A stretch of 64,000 nucleotides of DNA, taken from NCBI GenBank assembly GCA_907165135.1, contig OU015568.1, positions 14,891,208-14,955,207 of the forward strand, read 5' to 3'. The position numbers and the translations under genes were made by a program. Of the stretch, positions 22,401 through 31,886 are shown piece after piece. Below the pieces are notes generated by a model. It ran no database searches. It saw nothing but the letters and a program-made list of their open reading frames with translations, and was not told the DNA's origin. This stretch comes from Oikopleura dioica (Eukaryota; Chordata; Appendicularia; Copelata; Oikopleuridae). Position 1 is the stretch's first letter; every line of letters begins with the position of its first letter.

Positions 22401-23099
22401 TTCTTTAGAATTGCTTAAGCATAGTTTCTGTGGTTAAACTTCTGGTATCTATTCTCATTTTCTATAATTCAAGATCGGAGTTGCTATTCTACTGAATTTA
22501 ACAATGAGATCCCCCGCTTGCCGAATGAAAATGCAAAAGGAAGAAAACTTCCGAATTATTTTGGACGTTTTGAACGACGAAATGACAGAGCTCAAGCGAA
22601 TTCACGACGGCGATGTGAGCATGGCAATGTCCAAGACGACGTAATTCGATCGAGCTGTTTTTATTTTGATTATTTTTTCTGTAGGCTGGACGCGGAATTC
22701 GGTGAGGACATCAAGGGAATGTCGGAAGAGGAGCAGCAGCAACTGGGAAAGATGGTGAACAAGGCTGATGCGCATGTCAAGGGTTGTATGACCGTGGCCT
22801 ACTGTGCTATTATGGTAGCCAAGCTTATTCAAGGTAAGAGTGGGCGGATGAAAACAAGGGGGAAACAGTCCATTATTCGAAAATAAATGATCGACATGGG
22901 CTCATTTGAATTTTTAGCGAATCAGTTTATTCTCGACGATGTGCGAGGCTATCTGTCAGACGGCGCAATCAAATACTCCCTCCAGTGCTTCGACGAAGTC
23001 GACAATATACTCAAGCTATCTGGAAAAGAAGACGACGTCTCAGCAGAATACATGAAGGAAGCACGAGAAATCTTCGCCGCCAACAATTTAACAAACTAA
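19471..23099 (+). CDS. WAPL: WAPL, cohesin release factor
   Basis: Nine exons (19471-20197, 20621-20906, 20954-21201, 21247-21327, 21453-21582, 21700-22246, 22474-22640, 22685-22833, 22918-23099) join in frame to 838 aa. The N-terminal half is disordered and charged, with an FGF-like peptide (NSPFALAFGCVDSDDDD) of the kind that contacts PDS5/cohesin. The C-terminal half is the helical-repeat WAPL domain: DDAKFYLDGVKPGTNDISSR, RALTAISFAKRL, KIGVAILLNLTMRSPACR and KGCMTVAYCAIMVAKLIQ, in the expected order. The start follows directly on TGTTCAG, a typical spliced-leader acceptor. The exon 2/3 junction (20907-20953, a 47-bp intron) is my best fit by phase. Intron 1 is enlarged by a MITE. Confidence 0.9.
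20202..20580. mobile_element. Inverted-repeat MITE with TAA target duplication in WAPL intron 1
   Basis: Termini AACACTGTTTTTTTTAGGTT and the matching inverted end (…AACCTAAAAAAACAGTGTT) form imperfect terminal repeats of about 25 bp. TAA flanks both sides (20199-20201, 20581-20583), the 3-bp TWA-type duplication typical of PIF/Harbinger elements. There is no transposase frame. It carries the AAATGATCCCC block shared with the elements at 444 and 43141. Removing it plus one TAA leaves a normal 41-bp intron. Confidence 0.8.
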
Positions 23100-23263
23100 T
23101 CACAAAATCGAAAAATTTTCTATCGAATTCAAGAGTCAATTGCATTTGTTCCTCTCATTTTTTTAAGTTCACTACATTTTTCATCATTCCACTGCCCATT
23201 TTATAGCTCTTACATCTCTTTTTCTAAGGTGATTCTATGATGCGTCAATTTTATTAATTCAGA

Positions 23264-23845
23264 ATGGCTGTGAGAAAGATTGAAATTGCCGTAGAAATTC
23301 CAGAGGAAACGGAAACAGTGTTCTGTTCCATGATCAGACTTGGCCGGGCGGTGATGATTTGGGCTGGATTGAATCAGAATTTGGGGAGCATGGCAATGGC
23401 AGTTCCGGCTAGAGATGGGAAGACTGCGCTTTGGTGAGTCCTTGTTGATTTTTAGCGGAAGTCTGGTGATCTTGAGGGATCTTTTCGGACGATTTTGTAT
23501 TGTGGAAACACTTTTCAATTGAAAAACTTTGCCGAAAAGATCAATTTTAGCTGATAATAAGACTTATTCTCATTTTATAAGTAATCATCCACGAATATAG
23601 TCAGTCTATTCAATATCGATTGATTATTTATAAAAATTTTTGCTATATCTAATTTTAAAATAAGCACCGCGCTGAAAGACCCTTCTGCACGTGGCTGTCA
23701 GCTGGCTACCCGGCTATCCTCTCGCGTCAAACTGCAAGTTCTCTTCTGTGGCAATCTAGACGAAGGGCAGGATATTATGTGGAAATGTCTTGAAGCGAGA
23801 CTGAGCGAAGAAATCGCATGCAATCCCGATTTCTTCGCCATTTGA
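23264..23845 (+). CDS. PSMG4: Proteasome assembly chaperone 4
   Basis: Two exons (23264-23433, 23665-23845) give 116 aa, close to human PSMG4 (123 aa). CSMIRLGRAVMIWAGLN, then LGSMAMAVPARDG and a Thr/Ala/Leu junction leading into RGCQLATRLSSRVKLQVLFC and ending EARLSEEIACNPDFFAI, follow the family order (HxMRLxxSxFLWVG, NLAVAMCSR, LAQRLARKTNKQVFVSYN, ENRIKEEM). PAC3-PAC4 acts as a chaperone for the alpha-ring of the 20S proteasome. The 231-bp intron is larger than usual but has no visible element. It lies 164 bp downstream of WAPL and upstream of an RRM gene on the same strand. Confidence 0.85.
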
Positions 23846-23953
23846 CCATGATCATTTGATTTTTGTAACTAAATAAACATTTTCTTTCTCATTGCCCAGT
23901 TACTTCCTGTTTTGTTCTTTATTTTGTTGTTCAGACACTCAATATTCGGTTAT

Positions 23954-25939
23954 ATGACTAAAAAAGAACTCTTCATAGGCAGAATAAATGCGGCGGTGAC
24001 CAACGAGCAACTGGATCACTACTTCAACAGTTTTGGCCGAGTGAACTCATTCAAGCGACCGGTCGATCGCCGTACCGGCCGCAACAGAGACTTTGCCTTT
24101 GTCAGCTTTGTTGAAAATAACGTTTTTGAAAGTAAATATATCGCATGCTCGAAATTCAATTCCTACTTATTTTTACGTTGATTGATCAATAATCAAAATT
24201 AATAATTGCATGAAAAAAACTAACAAAGAAAGAAAGTTTGACAAACGGTTAAAATCCTCGTTGATTTTTGCTGATTCTGAATGATGTTTACTCAATTTTT
24301 TTTCTTGTCTATTTCGCAACATCTGTAATTGATTTTTAAGGGGTTCGCAATTTCCAGAAACATAGCATCAACGGCTTCCCCATTGACGTGCGCGTTTCCA
24401 TTCCAAAGGAAGACTTCCGAGCGAAGCGCAAAGAGGAATCTCTCGGTGTTGTCGAGCTCGATCAATCCGAAATCGGAAAAAAGTTCTACAAGAATTCTAT
24501 GCTAGAGGATCCTTGGCGGAACTGCAATCCTCAACAAGTAAAAACATTTCCCTCTTTTTCTTATCCTAACCCACTTTAGTCAGATCCGTCGCGAGCAAGG
24601 CTCGATCAGAAGGTTAAACATCGCAACCGGCTCTTCCACCGAGTCGGCCAACAAGAGCACCAACAACAACTGCAACAGCAACACCAGCCAAACCACCACC
24701 ATCAACAGCACCCGCATCATCAGCAGCACCACTTCCCTCCCAACCAACGACCGCCGCATCCGAAAACTTTAAGCAACCAAATTCATCATCAAAACAGTCC
24801 AAAGCAAAGCAAAACGCAATCGCCGCAAAAAGTTCCCCCCGTCGCCGTCTTCTTCCTTCTCAAGCAACTCTCAACTTCCAGTACAAAGTCCAAAAGACAG
24901 CCCTACTTCTCGCCCGGCTGTAATTCCCGCCACGCAGCCTCAAAAAGCGGTGCCGACAAGTCCCGCCAGCGAAGCCGCACGGTCCCAATCCGCCCCACAA
25001 GAGGTCTCATCTCCGCCCCAGCTCCAACGCTCCGCCATATCAGCCAGCAGTAGTCAGAATATATCGCCGGCTCCTGTTTCCGCTCCGCCCCAAGAAGAAC
25101 CGAAAATCGAGAAGGCAGAGGAAGAAAGCGTGCAGAAATCTATGCCAAACATTCAATCACAAAAGCAGGCTTCTCCGGCTACAGGCCCCAAGTCGCCTCT
25201 AAGTCATGCTAAATCTGGGACAAGGCAGCAGCCTGTCTCTCCTTTCCGCCCACAAAATCCTAATTTCCACTCGAGCACGCCTCCGTCACTCAGGCCTCCG
25301 ATACTAAGGTAAACCAAACACGAACATTAATTTTAAAAGCGAAAGTAAAAAGCAACTTCATTTTTTTCAAACTGTTCTTAATCAGAGCTCCTCCCGGCCA
25401 ACAAGCGCAGGCATCGCCTTTGAGCAAGCAAAATCCACCGCCACCACCGCCGCTGAAAAGAGCCCCGCAACTGGCCCCGAATCGCTCGGAGCCGCCTGCA
25501 CAAATGCCAAAAATCACGAGCTTCACGAGTACCACTGGTAACCCACTACAACAGCAACAACAACAGACAAACACACAACAAAAACAACCACAAACAATTC
25601 CTGCCAGCAATTCTGAAAATCACCAATCGCCCAGAATCCCGAAGAACGGGGAGCAATTTAATCTTTATTTAAACAACAAACTGCCAACGTCAAAGGTTTT
25701 TGAAGATCCCCCTTCATCCCCATTTCTATCAAACTTATTTCTAGGACGATTTCACCGTCGATAAACATCAAGGAATCAATCTCGCCTCCAACGTGGATAA
25801 AAGATTACTGGAATATTTTATTCGCATCTTTTTAAATAACACGAACAGGGATGTCATCAAGTTCAGCAAATTGACCCCCCAGCAACAGGATATTCTTGAG
25901 GCAATTGCTGATAAACACGATTTGGGCACGCGGGCTTGA
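23954..25939 (+). CDS. RRM protein with MLEDPW motif and C-terminal helical domain
   Basis: Exon 1 (from 23954, just after a TTGTTCAG acceptor) and exon 2 encode one RRM: RNP2 LFIGRI, RNP1 RDFAFVSF, closing with SINGFPIDVRVSIPK. Then comes KKFYKNSMLEDPWRNCNPQQ, matching the conserved MLEDPW element of MPLKIP/TTDN1. A long His/Gln-rich then Ser/Pro-rich region follows (HQQHPHHQQHHFPPNQ), and finally a folded segment RLLEYFIRIFLNNTNRDVIK, KLTPQQQDILEAIADKHDLG, which recalls R3H-type helices without the signature RxxxH. The frame shifts at a run of six C (24835-24840): upstream and downstream are both coding-like but in different frames. The identity of the orthologue is not clear. Confidence 0.7.
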
Positions 25940-26224
25940 AAAAAACTACATATTTTTGAAGGACTCAATAAGGGATCGTAAGATAGGGAAACAACCCCTA
26001 TTATCATTTTTTGGAAAGACCTATTTCAAGCCCCGAAAACAGAAAATAGCCAAGAGAAAACTGGTTTTGTCATAAGAAAAAATTCTTAATCTTCTATTGC
26101 CTTTACAAAAAGTGTGCCAAATTCATTTTCGCTGCTTTGATACAATCTTCGTTACAACAAAAAGTGCATATCTATATCGAACGCGCCTATCCTTTTCTGA
26201 AATGAATAAACCTTCTTTTAGAAA

Positions 26225-27206
26225 ATGGAACAAAATGAGCAGCAATTCGGCCATTCAAGAGGCCGTATGAGGCCATACCGTGGAAGGCCGCGCGGAAATC
26301 GAGGATTTCACAGAGGCGGGCCAAGAGCACCCAAACATTTTCAAAATAATGATCGCGTACAAGTTTGGGGTGATAACACCCACTTGGAGCCCGATTACAA
26401 TTACATGGTAAGTCGTGGGTTCGTGGAAGTTAAAAGTTCGTTAAGCCCGAATACCGTAGATTGTTCAATAGCCAAAATCCTGGACTAAGGAAGCATCAGC
26501 CCTTATCGCCCCTCCGTTATCTAATTATTATGTTCAGAGCCAAGGACGGGGACGTGGCCGCGGTTCCGGGAATAATCGAGCTCGCTACGGCACTTATCAG
26601 CAATTCCATTATCGCCAGTCGAAGCCAAGGCTCCAGGCGCCCGTGGAGTCCTATTTTAAACCTGACATGCTTGAAGACCCCTGGAAGGACTGTACGCCCA
26701 TTCAAGTGTCCGAAGTGACGAAAATACAAGCAGCAAGCTCGTTTCACAAGAATAGGCTTTATCTAAAGCTTAATCAGTTCGAGGGTGGCGAGCGCGACGG
26801 GCTAGGTACTTAATCTACTTCCGTATTAGTTGAATTTTGTCGATAGTGAAAACAAGCTCGAGTTCATACAGAAATAACCGTATTTTAAGACGATTTGGAC
26901 GAAAATTCTGAGCAAAGCGCCGCGCCCGATGGTAAAAAGATTAAAGTAGAAGGGACAACTCCAAGTTGGATGAACCCACAAGAAGAGAATCCCGACGAAA
27001 TCAACCTCGATTCTAGCGATGACGATGAAGAGGACGTTGAGCCAAAAGTCAAAAAGGCGAAAAAAGAGGAAACGCCCAAGGAAGAAGATCCAGAAGAAGA
27101 GGAGCTCAACGACTGGAAAGACGCAACTCTGGACCCGCAACTTATCGACCTCGATCCTTATGAAGTTCAAGAAGCAAGAGCAGCGAATGATATGGGATCT
27201 TACTAG
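26225..27206 (+). CDS. MPLKIP/TTDN1-like RGG protein with acidic tail
   Basis: Exon 1 (26225-26404) encodes an RG-rich N-terminus (HSRGRMRPYRGRPRGNRGFH); exon 2 continues SQGRGRGRGSGNN and then ESYFKPDMLEDPWKDCTPIQ, which matches the conserved C-terminal element of MPLKIP (YFKPSMLEDPW). The last exon (from about 26891) adds an acidic tail (NPDEINLDSSDDDEED) not present in human MPLKIP, ending at 27206. Human MPLKIP (TTDN1) is linked to non-photosensitive trichothiodystrophy and to splicing/lariat handling; I infer only that this protein belongs to the same motif family. Its upstream neighbour carries the same MLEDPW element. Confidence 0.6.
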
Positions 27207-27340
27207 CCATTCATCATCTTGTATTACAATAAAATCACCATCATCAACAACCAAAAAAATGAAATAAAGGATAAACTGTCAATGTATTTTACTATTATCT
27301 TTTTGATAAATAAATGAAAAAAAATTTTCTTACATTGAGA

Positions 27341-28567
27341 ATGGTTTTGCCCAACATCCTGATTTGTGGCACCCCTGGCGTAGGAAAAAGCACAGTTGTT
27401 GAGCAATTAGTCGAGGCGACAGGCTGGAAGAGCATCAATGTAGGCCAGTTTGCGAAAGATCACGGGCACATTTGCGAGCAAGACGAGGAGCGAAATTGCG
27501 GCGTGTTAGATGAAGATCCGTTGCTTGATGATCTCGAGGAGATTCAAAAGAATGGAGGGAACATTTTTGAGTTTCACGGATCGGAAATGTTCCCAGAGCG
27601 GTGGTTCAAATTGGTGGTTGTTTTGAAGACAGGTATGTGCGATCTTTGAACTGCTGGAAGCAATCAAGGGCCTGATGCATATCAGAGCTTTCTTACCATC
27701 TGCGACACATAGTTATTCTGTAACAGCTGCGCGGCGGCGCTAGAATTTCATATAAAAGAGGCCATGAATCAGAAAGAATCACCAAATAACAAAAATGTCT
27801 AATTCAACAAATTATTTTGCCAGCGATGTACCAGCTCTTTCTCCGACCAAAAAGCGAAAATCTTCCGGTGACACTTATCAGCCCAAGAAAATGATCATGC
27901 TGGAAGATCGAAGCAGTCCACTTGATGACCGTCTCAGCGAAATCTTCAACTGCATCGCCCAACCCGCAAAAGAAGAAGAGTCTTCCGAAAACACGTCTCC
28001 AGCCACGTATAAGGAACGAATGCTTTACCGCGCGCTGTTTCAGCTTCATACTATTTTGGCACAGCATGATGATAATGGACGGCCGAACCTTGTTGTACGA
28101 AATGCGGAGGATAAAGACTGGAAGACTGATAAAAAGTTGAAGAAGTATTCCCGACAGGTCAAGGAATCGAAGAAGTTGCATCCGTTCATCAAAGCGTCGT
28201 TGAAGAGGATTGAAAAGAAACAGTCTCCAAAATGAGTCTTTATCTGTTGTGATAATTACAAAATCATCCATGTAAACACAAAATGAATAAAATATACTGA
28301 ATCATGAAATATGTAATCTTTTTAAAATCTTATTCAAACGCTCACATTTACTGTCAAGATAACAAGATCCTGTACGAGCGTCTTGAAAAACGAGGCTACT
28401 CCGAGGCCAAAATCCAAGAAAACGTAACGTGCGAGATCATGGAAGTCCTTGTTGCGGAGGCGCGGCAAAGTTACAAGCCGGAGGTTGTTGAAGTGGTTGA
28501 AAGTAACACTCCGGAAGATATCGACAATATTGTCTCTGTAATTACCAACTGGATCAATCAGCAATGA
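27341..28567 (+). CDS. AK6: Adenylate kinase 6 (CINAP)
   Basis: Two exons (27341-27632, 28359-28567) give 166 aa, as in other AK6 proteins (about 172). MVLPNILICGTPGVGKSTVV holds the P-loop; NVGQFAKDH, DEERNCGVLDEDPLLDDLEE, GSEMFPERWF and, in exon 2, DNKILYERLEKRGYSEAKIQ (LID region) and CEIMEVLVAEARQSY follow the family order. AK6 is a nuclear NMP kinase/ATPase with a role in 40S ribosome maturation. An in-frame ATG at 27314 exists, but MVLPN matches the conserved start (MLLPN). The 726-bp intron is very long for this genome and holds another gene on the same strand at 27795-28235. STX18 starts 36 bp after the stop. Confidence 0.9.
27737..27758 (+). promoter_or_regulatory. GCGCTAGAAT + TATA promoter of the nested gene
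   Basis: GCGCTAGAAT at 27737-27746 and TATAAAAG at 27751-27758 precede the ATG at 27795 by 36 bp. The 10-mer is identical to the one at 15624-15633, before another guest gene. It implies transcription independent of the AK6 promoter. Confidence 0.55.
27795..28235 (+). CDS. Small basic protein nested in the AK6 intron
   Basis: A single-exon frame of 146 aa that starts soon after a TATA box and ends before the acceptor of AK6 exon 2. The N-terminus is disordered with a basic SPTKKRKSSG patch; the middle is predicted helical (ERMLYRALFQLHTILAQHDD); the C-terminus is Lys-rich (KKLHPFIKASLKRIEKKQ). AATAAA follows at about 28284. The size, single exon, basic composition and promoter resemble the guest genes at 15692 and 16504, although I see no clear sequence similarity to them. 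Family unknown. Being on the same strand as its host, it must be excluded from AK6 mRNA by splicing. Confidence 0.6.
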   Translation: MSNSTNYFASDVPALSPTKKRKSSGDTYQPKKMIMLEDRSSPLDDRLSEIFNCIAQPAKEEESSENTSPATYKERMLYRALFQLHTILAQHDDNGRPNLVVRNAEDKDWKTDKKLKKYSRQVKESKKLHPFIKASLKRIEKKQSPK

Positions 28568-28603
28568 AAACCTATAGAAGCTCGTCAAACTGTCGTGTTT
28601 AGA

Positions 28604-29502
28604 ATGTGCCAGGTAGATAGATCGAAATCGTTTGAAGAAGCGCTTTCGAAATATCGAAAACTCGATGGATTGAAGAAAGACATTCTGAGAAATCGGAAGC
28701 GCTCCGCCTTGTCAAAAACGCTTCATGAAGTTACGAAGCAGCTAAATATTCTCAAACGAAAGTCGAGGAAGTGTTCTTCCGAAGATGAAGAATTTCTTGA
28801 AGAAGTTAACTGGGTTTCGCAAGAACTACTGGCGCTGAAGGCTGCTGAAGTGTCGGGAAGTCTCGCAAATGACCATCGCAATATTGCAGTGTCTACGTTG
28901 GAGGCAGCCCTAAAGGATATAGTTTCCACTTATCAGAAAAATATCACAAAGGCTAGAAGAAGGATGAAATTGTCAACAAAGCCGGCTCATCAGCATGTCA
29001 AAGTCCAGCCTGTTGTTCAAGGTAGGAGAAGAAATGATCGTACGTGAATTACTTGAAAATATAGAGTTTGACCAAAAAGATATTTCAAACGAGGAGGAAG
29101 AAAGATATCTGGCAGAAGCTCTTGCTCTCAAAGAAGGTCTGTTCTCTTTTGTAAAATGTGAATTTTACTTTGATTCTTCAGACTTTGATGAAGTGGCTTT
29201 GATCGAATCGAAGGTTACGGATATTGCTCAATTGCAACATAAAATCGCTGAGAATATTAATCTCCAAGCCGAAGTTGCCGACAATATTCAAAGCAATGTA
29301 AGTCTTTCCCAATCCGCTAATCCGCCGCATCCTCTTGCTCAATAACTTATTTTTTTAGGTTCAACAATCCAACGAAAACGTGCGGGACGGGAACGAGCAA
29401 ATTCTAGAGGCAACTCGTCGCCAATCCGATTGGCGCGTGTTTTCGATGATCTTTCTTTTGGGCTGTTCTCTTACCTTACTCCTTCTGGACTCTTACAAAT
29501 AA
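28604..29502 (+). CDS. STX18: Syntaxin-18-like ER SNARE
   Basis: Four exons (28604-29021, 29065-29136, 29182-29297, 29359-29502) give 249 aa, shorter than human STX18 (335). An N-terminal helical region (VNWVSQELLALKAAE) is followed by the SNARE helix: ESKVTDIAQLQHKIAENINL, with QAEVADNIQSN giving the central Gln, then VQQSNENVRDGNEQILEATR. A C-terminal anchor FSMIFLLGCSLTLLLLDSYK ends like human STX18 (…CSFSLLFLDWY). STX18 acts in Golgi-to-ER retrograde fusion. The start follows GTGTTTAG, 36 bp after the AK6 stop, the tightest gene spacing in the window and typical of a trans-spliced operon. Confidence 0.85.
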
Positions 29503-29594
29503 TTCTATGTGCAATAAAGTGTACAATAAAGTTAAATACATTTAAACAGAGCTAAAAGTAAGCAGGTTTTATGCGGGTTTTATTCAGAGTAAAT

Positions 29595-30254
29595 ATGGCG
29601 GAAGAAAGCGGCGAGACAAAGCCATTTGAAAACAACTTCGAATTCTGGGCAGACAAGGCCAATTACGAGAAAGACACATGTTTGAAGCTCAAGAAAATCA
29701 GGAGAAAAGTGTCGATCCCACCTTCGTACATGGGAAATTTGAAATCTGCTTGCACCACGATCCTCAACAAAAGCCTAACAAAGTATATAAAATTTTACTC
29801 TATCCATTTCATCGAGATCGGTTAGATACGATGCTGATATAAGCGGAACTTTGGTTGCCTACAACGACAAGTCCTTCAAGTCTGTTGAACAAACGGTCTC
29901 CTTGAAAAATCGTCCGGGAGAGGCGTATTTGAATTTCACCTTGGAAGTTGACGTCGTTATTTTCAGCCCCGAACCTGGGTCTTTTCTCAGAGCTGTCTGT
30001 AAAGAGGTAGCTTTACCTTGTATTGAATCAAATCATATTCTTTCTCTAAGAATCGGGAGACAAACAAAAGCCACACGGCTCTCTTGGCGATGGATACATT
30101 CAACTGCGTCCTCTCGCACTTGAATGAAGAAGGAATAAAGAGCGAAGAAATAAGCGTCGATCAATGTGTACGATTTGAAGTGGAAAGCATCGAAATTGAT
30201 TGGAACGGATTGCTGATGGTCAAAGGAAACTCGCAGTCGTTTATTATTTGCTGA
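29595..30254 (+). CDS. POLR1F: RNA polymerase I subunit RPA43
   Basis: Three exons from ATG 29595 to TGA 30254. VSIPPSYMGNLKSACTTILN, then KYDADISGTLVAYNDKSFKS and FTLEVDVVIFSPEPGSFLRA match the RPB7-like N-terminal and OB-fold segments of RPA43 (LxxYxxxLxGVxxAY; FxVFxPxxGxxLxG). The last exon gives HTALLAMDTFNCVLS and DQCVRFEVESIEIDWNGLLM, the end of the OB fold. RPA43 forms the Pol I stalk with RPA14 and contacts RRN3. It is short because the basic C-terminal extension of other animals is absent. The start follows TTTTATTCAG, and MTFP1 begins 49 bp after the stop, so it appears to be an internal operon gene. Confidence 0.8.
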
Positions 30255-30303
30255 AAACAAAAATTTGAAAGCTGACGATAATAACGTCTACTTTCTGTTA
30301 AGA

Positions 30304-31051
30304 ATGTCGGGCGAAGATAAAGAGTATGATATTTATCGAGACTCGCTGCTTAGATACGCGGGATATGCAAATGAAGTCGGCGAGGCATTTCGAGCACAGA
30401 CCGCCAAGTACACCGTAGGCGGTTTCAACGGGCCAGTTTCACTGACTTATGCAATTTCTGTTGGGTACTGCGCTGCTGATGCTTACGATAAATGTAAGTG
30501 TGATGCAAATAAAAGTATTCTTAAATTGACAAGTAAATTCATTTTTATTTCATAAAAAATAAGAAACGCAGATATTGATGTCATACATACGAGAACTTAG
30601 CTTCAATGGTATAGAATCTCATTTTATGATTTTGGTAATAATTCTAATCGAGACCTTATATTGAGCTGCTCTCTTGAAAGAGGGCGCCAAGCGTCATAGC
30701 TTCTCAGCTGGATATGCGAATGCTATTCGTAAATGATAGCAATCTTAAATAAAATCGAACCAAACTTTATTTTCAGACAAGAAAACCGGTAAGTTTACCG
30801 GTTTCGTAGACGCTCTCGGATGGCAATTAGCCGCTTCGGTCATCATTCCCGGCTTCACAATTCACCAAGTTTGCCATTACTCCGGCCTTGGTCTGGCAAA
30901 GACCCTACCCAAAGTGCCTCTTCCACGCCGTCAACTGATGGTCTCTGCCATCGGCCTCGCAACAATACCCTTCATCATTCACCCAATTGATCACGCAGTC
31001 GACTGGGCCTTCGACAAGTTTCCAAGAAAATATCTCTACACTCTTGACTAG
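30304..31051 (+). CDS. MTFP1: Mitochondrial fission process protein 1 (MTP18)
   Basis: Two exons (30304-30493, 30777-31051) give 154 aa (human 166). DIYRDSLLRYAGYANEVGEA is nearly the same as the human N-terminal motif (DLYRDTWVRYLGYANEVGEAFR); WQLAASVIIPGFTIHQVC and GLATIPFIIHPIDHAVDW match the membrane segments and the conserved IPxIIHPID element. It is an inner mitochondrial membrane protein that promotes fission. It is the last gene of the closely spaced AK6-STX18-POLR1F-MTFP1 run. The 283-bp intron has no element I can define. Confidence 0.9.
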
Positions 31052-31374
31052 CTTTTCTTCGCTGTTCCACCTTTTTATTTATTTTTCCTTCTGAACCTAC
31101 TGAGCTTCAACTGACACATGAACAGAAAAGACCATTACTCAGAAATTCAATCCTTCCAATTTTGATTAAAAGCGTGCCATAAGCTAATAAACCATTGACC
31201 ATTGTCAATATTAATTTGAAAGAACAATTTTCGCTTGTCAGGGCTTGATCGATAAATTCGCGCTATACAATATGTAAGGCAGGCCTTTTATTATTTGCAT
31301 ACAAAAAGAAAAAAAGAGTCATTTCTTATTATATAGATTGGAAAAGAAAAATCAAGGAATCTTTTCATTCAAAA

Positions 31375-31765
31375 ATGTCGGATAAGAGCATTGAAGAAAT
31401 GGAGCACGAGTTGTTTCTAGCACGGCAGAGAATCGTGGCAGGAAAGGAAAATGCTATCTTTGACGAGATAAATGTCCGACAAAAAGTCATGTCAAGAGCA
31501 GTTGCTGATATTCAAGCCATTGACGAGGACATTGGTGAGTCACCTAACCTTTTCTTTTTTGGCTGACAGATGCAGAATAGAGCAATAATTAAATACTGAT
31601 GCAACTGTACCTGATTCTAATTGCTTTAACTCAGAGCACGCAAAAACCGACGTCAAGCAAGAATACGAAAAAAGCGTTGCAGAGCTCAAAGAAATCTCCG
31701 AGAAGGTCAAGGAACAATTGAACCGATTCAAGACCACGCAGAAAGATGCTCCCAAAGAAGAGTAA
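31375..31765 (+). CDS. Small coiled-coil protein, unknown
   Basis: Exon 1 (31375 to about 31534) and exon 2 (from about 31637) join at DIEHAKTD to give about 96 aa, nearly all helical and charged: SIEEMEHELFLARQRIVAGK, then VAELKEISEKVKEQLNRF and a KEE end. A TATA-like TATATAG lies at 31330-31336, about 40 bp before the ATG, and GCGCTATAC at 31260, so its promoter resembles the guest-gene promoters with wider spacing. No family recognised. Confidence 0.5.
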
Positions 31766-31886
31766 AAACAATCAACAAGGAATTTTCTTTATAGACATAT
31801 CTTTTTCTACCTGCCACTTATCTCAATATATTTTTCTAAATCCTTCAAATAACCATGAAATTATTCAGAAGTGAATTAAACGCACG

